A DNA stretch of 50,814 nucleotides from Clostridia bacterium (GTDB taxonomy: Bacteria > Bacillota > Clostridia > Christensenellales > Aristaeellaceae): assembly GCA_017470095.1 (NCBI GenBank), contig JAFUFC010000124.1, forward strand, positions 1-50,814. The letters run 5' to 3'. Made by a program: the position numbers and the translations under genes. Of this stretch, positions 16,029 through 25,170 are shown one piece after another. The first letter of the stretch is position 1. Each line of letters opens with the position of its first letter. The notes under the pieces are model-generated. The model did no database searches. It was not told where the DNA came from and worked only from the letters and a program-made list of their open reading frames with translations.

Positions 16029-18371
16029 TCACACGTTCCAAATTTCCCTGGCGTACTGCTGGATGGTGCGGTCAGAGGAGAATTTGCCGGCGGAGGCCAC
16101 ATTGACCAGGCACTTGCGGGCAAAGCCGGCGGGGTCGGCAGCGTAGTCCCGGTTGGCTTGCAGCTTGGCGGCCAAATAAGAGGGAAAATCTTTGAAAATG
16201 AAGTAGTGATCGGGCTGATGCCAAGAAGCGCCCTTGAGCAGCGCGTCGTGCAATTCCCGGAACGCCCCGTCCTCATCGGGGAAAGTGCCGTCGATCAGGG
16301 CGTCGACCGCCTTGCGGATCACGGGGTCGCTGTCGTAAATGGCCCGGGGGTTGTAGGTGGGCTTCAAGGCGTTGATTTCTTCCACCGTGGCCCCGAAAAT
16401 ATAGTTATTCTCCCGGCCGGCCTGCTCCACAATTTCCACGTTAGCCCCATCGAAGGTGCCCAGGGTGACGGCCCCGTTGAGCATCAGCTTCATATTGCCA
16501 GTGCCGCTGGCCTCGGTGCCCGCGGGAGAAATCTGTTCGCTCACGTCGGCAGCGGGGATGATCTTCTCCGCCCAGGACACATTGTAATTCTGAACGAACA
16601 CCACTTTCAGCCGGTCGCTGGTTTCGGGGTCATTATTCACCTTTTCCGCGATTCGGTTGATGAAACGGATAATGGCCTTGGCCCGGACATAGCCCGCGGC
16701 GGCCTTGGCCCCGAAAATAAAGGCCGTGGGGGCAAAACCGGTGATGGCGCCATCCTTGAGGCCGTTATAAATGGCCAGGATTGAGAAAGCGTTCATCAGC
16801 TGCCGCTTGTATTCATGGAGCCGCTTCACCTGCACATCAAAGAGCATATCGGGATTCAGGCGCACCCCTTCCCGCTTCTCAATTTCGGCACAGAGCTGCG
16901 CTTTCTTTTCCCGCTTCACCTGCCGGAACGCATCGCAGAATGCCGCATCGATCATGGGCTTGAGCCGCTCCAGCTCATCCAGATTGGTCAGGAACCCTTC
17001 GCCAATCTTGCCGGCGATCAGGCCGCTCAGCTCCGGATTGCACAGGCCCAGCCACCGGCGCTGGGTGATGCCGTTGGTCTTATTCTGGAACCGCTCCGGG
17101 TACACCTGGTACCAGGCGGAAAACACATCCTTTTTCAGGATCTGGCTGTGCAGTTCGGCCACGCCGTTGGTGGCATGGGTGGCATACACGGCCAGCTGGG
17201 CCATGTGCACCCGCTTGCCCTCGATGACGCAGCGATCGGCCTGGACGGGATAGCCCAGGCGCTTCATGTCCGCCTTGAAGTGGGCATCGATCATTTTAAT
17301 CACGTTCACCACCGCCGGACACACGGAGGACAGCAGGGCCAGATCCCATTTTTCCAGCGCCTCCTGCATGACGGTGTGGTTGGTGTAGGCAAAGGTTTCC
17401 CGGGCGGTTTCAAACGCCGTATCGAAGGGAACGCCCTCCAGCATCAACAGGCGGATCAATTCAGGAATGGCCATGACGGGATGGGTGTCGTTGAGCTGCA
17501 CGGCGTATTCCTTGGCAAAGCAGGAATAATCGTTGCCGTGGCGGGCCTTGTACGCGCGCAGAATATCCTGCATGGTAGCGCTGACCAGCACATACTGCTG
17601 CTTCACCCGCAATTGCTTGCCTTCCCGCATAGAATCGTTGGGATAGAGGAATTTCACAATGTCCTCCGCCTTGTTTTTATCGGCGGAGGCGGCGGCGTAT
17701 TTCTGCGCGTTAAACAGCGGAAAATCAATTTCGTGCAGGCTTTCGGTCTGCCACAGGCGCAGGGTGCCCACGTTCCTTGCCCCGTAGCCCACCACGGGCA
17801 TATCGTAGGGCACGGCCAGCACATTGCCCGTTTTCATTTCCACCACCACTGCCTGATCCAGCCGGCGGATGGACCAGGGATCGCCGTACTTGGACCAGTC
17901 GTCCGGCTCCTCATGTTGGCAGCAATCGACAAAGGACTGTTTGAACAAGCCGTAGCGGTAGCGCAGGCCGTAGCCGGTCAAGGGAATATCGTGGGTGACC
18001 GCGCTGTCCAGGAAGCAGGCGGCCAGACGGCCCAAGCCGCCGTTGCCGAAGGCATCGTCCTCGATATCCTCCAGCATGGCCAAATCGACGCCCTTGGCCC
18101 GGAGCAAATCTCGGGCATCGCTCAACAAATTCATACAAAACAAATTGTTGTACACCAGCCTGCCCACCAGAAATTCAGCGGAAATATAGGCGGCCTGGCG
18201 CTTTCCGGCACGCTCCTGTTCTTTTTGGGCCCACACGGGGGCCAGCTCCTCCATAGCAGCGGCGGACAGGGCCTCATGCAGCTGGATGGCGTCTGCCTCC
18301 GGCAAAGCCTTGTGTTCCCGGGTCAGGAGCAGTTCCTCCGCCCGGGCAATCAAATGTTCCGCGGTCATCAT
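16029..18371 (-). CDS. glgP: Glycogen/starch phosphorylase, copy 2
   Basis: The product is a 780-residue GT35 phosphorylase paralogous to copy 1. It has FGNGGLGRLAACFLDSAVTH in the N-terminal third, DVQVKRLHEYKRQLMNAFSI, and the pyridoxal-phosphate block EASGTGNMKLMLNGAVTLGT. A GTG at 18383 overlaps the malQ stop, but the AGGGGGTG site has correct nine-base spacing to the ATG at 18371, which I prefer. It follows malQ directly and shares its transcript, so MalQ and this enzyme probably act together on maltodextrin or debranched glycogen. It is shorter than copy 1 at the N terminus and clearly diverged, so this is not a recent duplication. Confidence 0.95.
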   Translation of the reverse strand: MMTAEHLIARAEELLLTREHKALPEADAIQLHEALSAAAMEELAPVWAQKEQERAGKRQAAYISAEFLVGRLVYNNLFCMNLLSDARDLLRAKGVDLAMLEDIEDDAFGNGGLGRLAACFLDSAVTHDIPLTGYGLRYRYGLFKQSFVDCCQHEEPDDWSKYGDPWSIRRLDQAVVVEMKTGNVLAVPYDMPVVGYGARNVGTLRLWQTESLHEIDFPLFNAQKYAAASADKNKAEDIVKFLYPNDSMREGKQLRVKQQYVLVSATMQDILRAYKARHGNDYSCFAKEYAVQLNDTHPVMAIPELIRLLMLEGVPFDTAFETARETFAYTNHTVMQEALEKWDLALLSSVCPAVVNVIKMIDAHFKADMKRLGYPVQADRCVIEGKRVHMAQLAVYATHATNGVAELHSQILKKDVFSAWYQVYPERFQNKTNGITQRRWLGLCNPELSGLIAGKIGEGFLTNLDELERLKPMIDAAFCDAFRQVKREKKAQLCAEIEKREGVRLNPDMLFDVQVKRLHEYKRQLMNAFSILAIYNGLKDGAITGFAPTAFIFGAKAAAGYVRAKAIIRFINRIAEKVNNDPETSDRLKVVFVQNYNVSWAEKIIPAADVSEQISPAGTEASGTGNMKLMLNGAVTLGTFDGANVEIVEQAGRENNYIFGATVEEINALKPTYNPRAIYDSDPVIRKAVDALIDGTFPDEDGAFRELHDALLKGASWHQPDHYFIFKDFPSYLAAKLQANRDYAADPAGFARKCLVNVASAGKFSSDRTIQQYAREIWNV

Positions 18372-18379
18372 CCAATGAT

Positions 18380-19858
18380 TCACCCCCTGTTGGTTTCTTC
18401 ATTCAGTTGTTTCAGTTTCCGGGCCAATTCCTTCGTGGCGGCGCCGGGCTTCATGCGCCACAGCCAATTGCCGCCCACGGTGCCGGGCCGGTTCATGGTG
18501 GCCCAATCGCCCAGGGAAAGCACATCCTGCATGGGAGCCACAGCGATGCGGGCCCGGCTGGCAAACACCGTGCGGATCATGGCCCAGGGTGCGTCATCTT
18601 TGTTTTCAAAGCCGGCGATTCGTTTGGCGGCATCCAGCTCCACGTCGGAGCAGGTTTCAATCCGGGCCAAGGCCGTCACGTTGTCGTGGGTGCCAGTGTA
18701 GTAAGCGGTATTTTCCGGAATATTCTCCGGCAGATGAATGTTGGCGTCGTCTGCCCCAAAGGCGAAGGACAGCACCTTCATCCCCGGATAGCCGGTAAAG
18801 GCGATCAGGCTGCGCACCCGGTCGTTCACCGCGCCCAGATCCTCCGCCACCACATCCAACCCCGGCAGCTCCTTTTGCAGCCGCTTGAACAGCTTTTTGC
18901 CCGGGCCGATCACCCATTTGCCGCCCCGAGCGTTGGGCGCGCCATGGGGAATTGAATAATAATTGGCAAAGCCAATGAAGTGGTCGATGCGGATGATATC
19001 GTACATCTTCGCCATCTGGCCCATGCGCCGCACCCACCAATCATACCGGCGGAACCACAGGTACGTCCACCGGTAGAGGGGATTGCCCCACAATTGCCCA
19101 TCGGCGGAGAAATAATCCGGCGGCACGCCTGCCACCCGCCGGGGCACCCGGTCCTTATCCAGCTGGAACACCTTGGGTTCCATCCAGGTGTCGGCGCTAT
19201 CCTCGGCTACGTAGATGGGCATATCGCCAAAGAGGGAAATGCCCAGGCTATTGCAGTATTTTTTCAATTCCTGCCATTGCAGGGCAAACACGCACTGGCA
19301 CCACAGATGGAAGCGAATTTCCTCCTCCAATTCCTGGCGATACTTGGCCAAAGCGTCCTTTTGGTGCATCTTCGCCCCCTGATCGGGCCACTGGGTCCAC
19401 ATCTTGCCGCCGAAATGGTTTTTCAGCGCAGTAAACAGGGCAAAATCCTGCACCCAGCGGTTCTCCTTGATGAATGCGGCCATTTCCCGCTGCATCTTCA
19501 TTTCGCACTGGGCGAAGGCGGCGCGGAGCAGCGCCATCTTATGGGCACGCACCGCTTCGTAGTCGATCCGCTCCAGATGATCCGGCATATATTCTTGCCC
19601 AGACTCCCGAATAAATAATCCTGCTTCTTCCAATTTTTCCACCGAAATCAGCAAAGGATTGCCTGCGTATACGCTGGTGGACTGGTAGGGCGATTCGCCG
19701 TAGCCCGTGGGCCCCATAGGCAGCACCTGCCAAATCACCATGCCCGCTTCATGCAAAAAATCGGCAAATTCATAGGCTTCCCTGCCCAGGCTGCCAATGC
19801 CTCCTGGCCCCGGCAGAGAGGAAATGTGCATCAGAATCCCGCTTTGGCGCATGTTCAT
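18380..19858 (-). CDS. malQ: 4-alpha-glucanotransferase (amylomaltase)
   Basis: The 492-residue GH77 protein transfers alpha-1,4-glucan segments between maltodextrins, releasing glucose and lengthening acceptors for the phosphorylase. Diagnostic stretches are RQSGILMHISSLPGPGGIGS at the start, GDMPIYVAEDSADTW, IIRIDHFIGFANYYSIP with the catalytic aspartate, VVAEDLGAVNDRVR with the acid, and YYTGTHDNVTAL. I place the start at 19858 after GGAAAGGAT; an ATG six bases further in is equally possible. It lies 49 bp after lacI, and the next gene begins within nine bases of its stop, so the three genes form one operon. Confidence 0.95.
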   Translation of the reverse strand: MNMRQSGILMHISSLPGPGGIGSLGREAYEFADFLHEAGMVIWQVLPMGPTGYGESPYQSTSVYAGNPLLISVEKLEEAGLFIRESGQEYMPDHLERIDYEAVRAHKMALLRAAFAQCEMKMQREMAAFIKENRWVQDFALFTALKNHFGGKMWTQWPDQGAKMHQKDALAKYRQELEEEIRFHLWCQCVFALQWQELKKYCNSLGISLFGDMPIYVAEDSADTWMEPKVFQLDKDRVPRRVAGVPPDYFSADGQLWGNPLYRWTYLWFRRYDWWVRRMGQMAKMYDIIRIDHFIGFANYYSIPHGAPNARGGKWVIGPGKKLFKRLQKELPGLDVVAEDLGAVNDRVRSLIAFTGYPGMKVLSFAFGADDANIHLPENIPENTAYYTGTHDNVTALARIETCSDVELDAAKRIAGFENKDDAPWAMIRTVFASRARIAVAPMQDVLSLGDWATMNRPGTVGGNWLWRMKPGAATKELARKLKQLNEETNRG

Positions 19859-19907
19859 CCTATCCTTTCCATATATCAGTATAATCAGGTGTTTGAACGG
19901 CTCTTCT

Positions 19908-20918
19908 TCACGCTTCACGCACCGATTCCCGCAGGACCAGGGAGGCGGGCACCGTCACATGCCGGGCGTGCGCGCCCGATTCCATCATTTCGGTCAGCAC
20001 CGCCACGCTTTCCCGGGCAATTTTGCCGATAGGCTGGGCCACGGTGGACAGCCGGGGCAAAGAATAGCGGCCCATTTCGATGCCGTCAATGCCCAGCACG
20101 CTCACATCCTGGGGCACCCGGCGGCCCAAATCGACCAGGGCCCTGATCACCCCCAGCGCCACCGTGTCGCTCATGCAGAAGGCGGCGTCGGTATCCGGGC
20201 AGCGGCGGAAGAAGGAAAGGGCCGCCTCATAAGCATCCGAAAGGGTGAAGCGGGTCTCCACATAACGACCTTCTTCCAATTGCATGCCGCGGTGGTGGAA
20301 GGCGTCTTCCACCCCCAATGCCCGAAGGGCCAGGCTGTCCGTGCCCTGCCGATCGCCGCCGAATACGGCGATTTTTTCATGCCCCCGCTGCAAAAGCGCT
20401 TCGATGGCCTGGCAGGCCATGGCCCGATCGTCCATCGAAACGGAGGAGGCTCGCGCCATGGGCGTGCCCTGGGTCGTAACGGTAGCAAACACCATGGGGA
20501 GATTCACCCCATCGATGGCGTGGCACCGGTCGTCAATGCGGCTGCCCAGGAAAATCAGCCCGGACGCTCGGCGGCTGTGGGTCAGCATTAGCGCATGATG
20601 GAATTCGTCCGCCTGCTCATCGATGTACTCCAGGGCAAAGGGCGCCTTGCCCGGGGCGGCGCACTGCAGCATTTCCTCCGCCAGGGCGCTGAGGAAAGGG
20701 TTCTGCCTCCCCCGGACGATCACCGCTACCATCTCCTGATCCGCCCTCTTCAGCCCCCGGGCATTGGCATTGCCCACAAAATGGCTCTCCTTCATCACCC
20801 GCCGCACCTTCTCCTGGGTGGCGCGGCTCACATCCGGCCGGTTGTTCAGCACCCGGGATACGGTGGTCACGCTGACGCCGGCACGCTCCGCAATATCCCG
20901 GATGGTATCGATTTTCAT
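19908..20918 (-). CDS. LacI-family transcriptional regulator of glucan utilisation
   Basis: The 336-residue protein has an N-terminal helix-turn-helix (IRDIAERAGVSVTTVSRVLN, residues 6-25) and the hinge NARGLKR. A periplasmic-binding-protein-like sensor domain follows (VAVIVRGRQNPFLSALAEEM, AAFCMSDTVALGVIRALVDL, SVLGIDGIEMGRY). The start has GGAAAGGAG at seven-base spacing. It heads the operon with malQ and a glycogen phosphorylase, and two LacI-type operators sit between its promoter and its start. It should therefore repress its own operon and release it when a maltodextrin-type ligand binds. The ligand is inferred from the neighbours. Confidence 0.92.
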   Translation of the reverse strand: MKIDTIRDIAERAGVSVTTVSRVLNNRPDVSRATQEKVRRVMKESHFVGNANARGLKRADQEMVAVIVRGRQNPFLSALAEEMLQCAAPGKAPFALEYIDEQADEFHHALMLTHSRRASGLIFLGSRIDDRCHAIDGVNLPMVFATVTTQGTPMARASSVSMDDRAMACQAIEALLQRGHEKIAVFGGDRQGTDSLALRALGVEDAFHHRGMQLEEGRYVETRFTLSDAYEAALSFFRRCPDTDAAFCMSDTVALGVIRALVDLGRRVPQDVSVLGIDGIEMGRYSLPRLSTVAQPIGKIARESVAVLTEMMESGAHARHVTVPASLVLRESVREA

Positions 20919-20934
20919 GGCGGCGTCTCCTTTC

Positions 20935-20960
20935 CGGTAACGTTATCGGTAACGTTTTCA
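20935..20960. promoter_or_regulatory. Tandem LacI-type operators
   Basis: Two overlapping copies of CGGTAACGTTNTC(G/A) start 12 bp apart, at 20935 and 20947. Each has the TAACGTT core of LacI-family sites. They lie just downstream of the -10 at 20970-20975, covering the expected start of transcription and early leader, a position where a bound repressor blocks polymerase. Confidence 0.8.
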
Positions 20961-20969
20961 GTCCCGCCT

Positions 20970-20998
20970 ATCATACCATGCATCAGGGGCCTTGTCAA
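20970..20998 (-). promoter_or_regulatory. Promoter of the lacI-malQ-glgP operon
   Basis: On the minus strand a perfect TTGACA (20993-20998) and TATGAT (20970-20975) are separated by 17 bp. The strength suits a promoter that depends on repression for control. Confidence 0.85.
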
Positions 20999-21100
20999 CG
21001 GGAAAAGGCACGAATCCCGTTCATTTCAAAACCACCGGGCGCATCAAAAAACGACCATGCCCGAACACGCCGGGATGGCCGATGATTGGCTGTAATAAAA

Positions 21101-22387
21101 TTATTCCTCCGCCCCTCCGGTGATGGTAACGCCAGGCAAACGAGTGATATGGGGAATCAGGTACTGGTCATACTGCCGGGTGGCGGTGGAAAAGCGCAGC
21201 ACGCCCGAAAGCTTACGCATGTTGCCGGACACCGATCCGCCGGACACGATCTGCACCTGTTCGCCATCGTGCCAGTAACCCAGCCGGATCTCCCCGGCGA
21301 TATCGCCGGTCAGCGCGTCCACCTGAAAATCGGAAAAATCCAGCACTTCCAGGTACTTGCCCGTCCGGAGCGCTTCTTCCGCTTCTCCTTCCCCGCTTAC
21401 ATCAAAATTGCCGGCAATGAAAGCGTCCTCAATCTTCAAATACTGAGTAAACTGGCGGCTGCCCCACCAGTTTTTCGCCACGCCGTGGTCAATCAGGGTC
21501 AGATCCCGAATGGGCGCGCCCTCCGCATCGTAAGCGGCGTTCCGAGAGGAATTCTTCAAATGCTTGACAGCCCGGATGGTTAACTTGCTTCCGCCTTCCC
21601 CTTCGCACACGGACTGGCCGATTTCCCAATCGCTCAAGCCTTGATACTTCATGGCCGCGCTCATGCGGCTGATGAACCAATCATACACGTCCACCGCAGC
21701 GGCGTTGCTCAGCACCAGGTCCGCTTTCCCCAGGGCCGGGGTGGGCACGGTGTGCAGCCGGTCACGGCTGATGCGCAGGGTTTCGGCCAGGTTTTCCTTC
21801 AGCATTTGCCTGTCGCAAGTGCCGGAGGTGTAATTGCGGTACAGTTCAATTTCGTGCCCTTCCTTCCGGGCGTTGACCACCACCTCGATCATGGAAGAAG
21901 GATACACGCTGGTCACGTCGATGCCGGTGGAGCTGATGAAACGTTGGTTCACGAAGCTGGCAAAAATCTCGTAGGAGTTAATATCCTCCGTCTCCGTTTC
22001 AGGCAGTTCCTGCATGACCTGGATGAAATCCCGGGCCACCTGGGCCACATCCACCTGTTCCCCCGCATCAGCCGGGGCCTGAGCAGGGGCGCGGAGAGTA
22101 TAAGCCGGGTTTTTCACCAGGGCGGCCTGCTCCAGAAGACGGGTCACCGTCTGTTCCGCTTCCGCCCTTGTGGCGGTGGGGGCAATTTCCCCTGTGGCGC
22201 TGCCCAGGAACTGCTGATCTTCGCTGAGCCGGTATACCTTAACTTTTGTTTTCTGCACTTGGGACGCCCGGTTCTGGTCCAGCCGGTGGCGGATAAAATA
22301 AAATTCCCATTTTTCAGTGGCCGTATCGGTCACTTCCCAACCATCTGCGCCGCTTGCGCGCAGAATATCCAACAACGCATCCATCAT
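21101..22387 (-). CDS. pmbA: PmbA/TldE-type metallopeptidase partner
   Basis: The 428-residue protein belongs to the TldD/PmbA family and lacks the HExxxH of the partner, as expected for the TldE/PmbA subunit. Family features are VKVYRLSEDQQFLGSATGEI at the N-terminal side, STGIDVTSVYPSSMIEVVVN in the middle, and SGGSVSGNMRKLSGVLRFST near the end. The ATG is preceded by AAGGAGG. It follows tldD with an 18 bp gap. TldD and TldE form a heterodimeric protease that trims unfolded or ribosomally made peptides. It ends the long peptide-transport operon; I see no clear terminator in the 100 bp after it. Confidence 0.88.
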   Translation of the reverse strand: MMDALLDILRASGADGWEVTDTATEKWEFYFIRHRLDQNRASQVQKTKVKVYRLSEDQQFLGSATGEIAPTATRAEAEQTVTRLLEQAALVKNPAYTLRAPAQAPADAGEQVDVAQVARDFIQVMQELPETETEDINSYEIFASFVNQRFISSTGIDVTSVYPSSMIEVVVNARKEGHEIELYRNYTSGTCDRQMLKENLAETLRISRDRLHTVPTPALGKADLVLSNAAAVDVYDWFISRMSAAMKYQGLSDWEIGQSVCEGEGGSKLTIRAVKHLKNSSRNAAYDAEGAPIRDLTLIDHGVAKNWWGSRQFTQYLKIEDAFIAGNFDVSGEGEAEEALRTGKYLEVLDFSDFQVDALTGDIAGEIRLGYWHDGEQVQIVSGGSVSGNMRKLSGVLRFSTATRQYDQYLIPHITRLPGVTITGGAEE

Positions 22388-22405
22388 GGCTTTGATCCTC
22401 CTTCC

Positions 22406-23839
22406 TCAGCCCAAGTGCGCCCGGGCCTTCAAATACGGGCCGCCGTCGGACACTTTGACCCATTCCTTATAGCCCTTGCCGCAGCCGCCGGAGCCAAACA
22501 CTTCCCGGTCGCCGCTGGCCATTGACACGGAGCCCAGCAGGTCGGGCACATAGCCGGTCATCACGATGGGCGATACCACTTTGCCGGTCAACTTGCCGTC
22601 CACAATCTCATAGCCCCGCTCGATAATGCACTGGATGCCCCAGTGCTTGGGATCCTCCATGCCGGACTGCATGCCCCGGAGCAGGTAGCCGTGCTGAACG
22701 GAAGCGATCATTTCTTCTAAGGTGGCATGGCCGGAATCAAAAATGGTGTTGGTCATGCGGGTGTACACCTTATGGGCGTAATTTTCCCGCTTGCCGTTCC
22801 CAGTGGCCGCAGTGCCCAGCCGCAGGGCGGACAAAGCGTCGCAGATGCCGGTGCGCAGGATGCCATTTTCAATTTCGATCACGTCCCCGGCCAGGGTGCC
22901 TTCGTCGTCAAAGGCATAGCTGGTCACATCCACCGCGCAGGTGGCCCCTTCGTGCATGGTCACCAGGTCGCTTCCCACGCGCTTGCCGATGTAATCGGCT
23001 CCCAAGGCCCGGCCCTTGACGAACATATCCATTTCAACCCCATGACCGAACGCTTCATGGGCGATCAGGCCGGATACTTCCGGAGAGGTAATGATATCGT
23101 ATTCCCCGGGCTCGATGTGATCAGCCCGCAGGCAGTCTTCAACGGCCGTCAGGGCGCTGTCAAGTTTTCCTTCCAATTCATCCAGCAGCTCTATGCCCTT
23201 GCGGCCAGACGCGCTTTCGTAGGATAGGGCATTCTTCCCTTCCCGCATGGCAATGGGCAGAATGGCGCCTTCGGAGTACACATAGCTTTGCCGCATATGC
23301 CGGTTGGCGGTAAGAAACAGCTTTGAAATGTGGGTGGATTGAAAACTGACCCGGCAGTCCAGCATGTCCTTACCCCGCGCCATCCCAGCGTTGGACAGGG
23401 CGGTCAGCCGCTCAATCAGCTGCTTCTGATCGCAATTCTCCGGCAAAATCTCACAGTCAAATTCCGCCGTCAATTCGCAGGGTTCATCGGGCAGCGCCGC
23501 CGTATCGTACACCTGGCTGCCGGTGGCTTTCAGCACCATGAGCTGCGCGTCCAGCGCTTTGAGGATTTCCGCCGCCTTCTCCTCCGATTTTTCCGGCTCG
23601 AAAGCGTTGAAGGCGTATTCGCTGTACAGGCCATTCCGGTGCACCCGCACCACCTGGCCCCGCTCGGTGGTCATGGTTTCGTTTTTCACGGCCTTGGCCC
23701 GCTGGCCTATGCCCATGCTGAATCCCACGGAATCAGTGGCCAGGATGCTGACGTAATCGTAATGGCTGCCCAGCAGCTCCACCAGCCGCCTGAGCCCCGG
23801 TTCAATCCCGGTCAGGTAAGCTGAAAACGGTGCTTTCAA
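22406..23839 (-). CDS. tldD: TldD-family zinc metallopeptidase
   Basis: The product is about 477 residues. The TldD zinc motif HEAFGH lies near residue 261, in GLIAHEAFGHGVEMD, and a later cysteine/glycine-rich CIIERGYEIVDGKLTGKV block supports the assignment. GGAGGAGGG ends eight bases before a TTG codon at 23839, so I take that TTG as the start. An upstream frame reading through the ribosome site itself is not credible. The initiation codon is therefore noncanonical. The gene lies 94 bp after the ApbE-like gene and 18 bp before pmbA. Together the pair would degrade peptides, which fits a transporter operon. Confidence 0.88.
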   Translation of the reverse strand: MKAPFSAYLTGIEPGLRRLVELLGSHYDYVSILATDSVGFSMGIGQRAKAVKNETMTTERGQVVRVHRNGLYSEYAFNAFEPEKSEEKAAEILKALDAQLMVLKATGSQVYDTAALPDEPCELTAEFDCEILPENCDQKQLIERLTALSNAGMARGKDMLDCRVSFQSTHISKLFLTANRHMRQSYVYSEGAILPIAMREGKNALSYESASGRKGIELLDELEGKLDSALTAVEDCLRADHIEPGEYDIITSPEVSGLIAHEAFGHGVEMDMFVKGRALGADYIGKRVGSDLVTMHEGATCAVDVTSYAFDDEGTLAGDVIEIENGILRTGICDALSALRLGTAATGNGKRENYAHKVYTRMTNTIFDSGHATLEEMIASVQHGYLLRGMQSGMEDPKHWGIQCIIERGYEIVDGKLTGKVVSPIVMTGYVPDLLGSVSMASGDREVFGSGGCGKGYKEWVKVSDGGPYLKARAHLG

Positions 23840-23933
23840 CAAAATTCCCTCCTCCAATTGCCAGCTTTTTCGGGCGGATCATCTTCGCCCTTGCATTTTT
23901 GTATCGCCTGTATGGGTTCCTTCCCTGCCCCTC

Positions 23934-25160
23934 TTATTCCGCCGGGGAAAACCGGGCCAGGCTCGTATTGGTGACGATGGTTCCGTTTTCTACCCGAACG
24001 ATGCCCAGATCGTCATTTTGGATGGCCTCCAGCGCCGTTTCATCCGGCTGGTCGGCAATATACGCAGGCAGCAGGGACAGCAGCACATCGGCGCATCCCT
24101 GGTGGCGAGACAGCGCGCACAGGAACGGAAACGCCGCCTTGCACAGGCCGTCTTGCGGGTCGATGGCAGCGGTGCGGATATCACCGATGCCATATACGTA
24201 ATAGTGGGTTTCGTGCGCTGGGTCGATCGGGAAGGCCCGGAGCGTTACCAGCGTCATGGGGCCGGTGTATTCCAGCCGGCCCACCGGCACGCCTCGGCCG
24301 TCCTGAAGCTCATACAGGTTCTGGGCGTACAGGGTATTCCGTTCATCCAGGCACCGAGTGAAGCCGTCCAAGCTGGACAGGGTACCGTGGGTGTAGCCCT
24401 TCTCGATCAACGCTTCAGCAATACAGTCGGCGGCAAAAGCATTGCGCATCCAGGAAAAATCCAGATAAGCGGTAGTTTCGCTGTCCCGGCAGAAGGCGGC
24501 ATAGCGGTCGGACACCGTTAAACATACCGTATCGTTTCCCAGGAAACGCAGGGAGATATCCGCCGGGTTCATGGCATATGCCGCCGCTTCCGCTACCCAG
24601 GCCCGGGTTTCCTCATCCAAGAAGGGATCGAAAGCCGCCGCTTCCGCGTCGGATGCGCTATTGAACAGGCTTTGGTAAGATTCCCAAATGGGCCCCAGAT
24701 ACAGCCACCGGCCGGCGCTTTCCATTTTTTCCAAGGCCCGGTACAATTCGGGCTCCACCCGCACCTCCTGGTTGGGGTGGCTGTTCACCTGCCACAGGTT
24801 TTGAATTCCCATATGCGTCTGTCGGGCGTCCAGCACCTGGTACGCTCGCACCGACGCGGTGGTGTACAGCATGGTCAGCGCCTTCCGGGCAATCGCAGGC
24901 GATTCGCCGTCCGCGCCCAGTTCGTAATTGAACACAAATTCCGCGCCGGCCCCCAGGCCCGCGCCGCTATCCGCCTCGATGGCGGTCCAGCCATTTTCCA
25001 CCCGCAGCAGCGTCAGCACAGAATAAATCAGGACCCCGGCCAAAATGACCAAGGCCCCGATGAACGCTGCCGTCTTCAGGGTGAAATGCTTATCGCTCAG
25101 CTCAATGCGCTGAACCGGTTTGGGTCGGTTCGCTGTGCGGTCTAACGCTTCACGCTTCAT
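23934..25160 (-). CDS. ApbE-like membrane-anchored protein lacking catalytic motifs
   Basis: This 408-residue protein has a 35-residue basic/polar start and one membrane helix (AAFIGALVILAGVLIYSVLTLL), so most of it lies outside. The outside part resembles the ApbE flavin-transferase fold along its whole length. It contains QEVRVEPELYRALEKM followed by GPIWESYQSLF (compare the VSPEL...L and VGPL...W blocks), YLDFSWMRNAFAADCIAEAL where ApbE has DLGGIAKGYAADR, TAAIDPQDG for HIIDPKTG, and a final ADVLLSLLPAYIA. The DLGGIAKG glycines and the TSG motif are absent, so FMN transfer is doubtful. The relationship is my inference from alignment by eye. It lies 10 bp after oppF and starts with AGGG upstream. 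Confidence 0.55.
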   Translation of the reverse strand: MKREALDRTANRPKPVQRIELSDKHFTLKTAAFIGALVILAGVLIYSVLTLLRVENGWTAIEADSGAGLGAGAEFVFNYELGADGESPAIARKALTMLYTTASVRAYQVLDARQTHMGIQNLWQVNSHPNQEVRVEPELYRALEKMESAGRWLYLGPIWESYQSLFNSASDAEAAAFDPFLDEETRAWVAEAAAYAMNPADISLRFLGNDTVCLTVSDRYAAFCRDSETTAYLDFSWMRNAFAADCIAEALIEKGYTHGTLSSLDGFTRCLDERNTLYAQNLYELQDGRGVPVGRLEYTGPMTLVTLRAFPIDPAHETHYYVYGIGDIRTAAIDPQDGLCKAAFPFLCALSRHQGCADVLLSLLPAYIADQPDETALEAIQNDDLGIVRVENGTIVTNTSLARFSPAE

Positions 25161-25170
25161 GTTTTCCCTA

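Noticed and set aside
14349-18701. Long plus-strand frames opposite both phosphorylase genes
   Set aside because: They have the same His/Gly-rich antisense composition and no family resemblance, and the opposite strand encodes intact enzymes.
20935-20960. The operators as a CcpA catabolite site
   Set aside because: The core TAACGTT lacks the GCGNTTNCAN pattern of cre sites, and a dedicated LacI gene lies immediately downstream.
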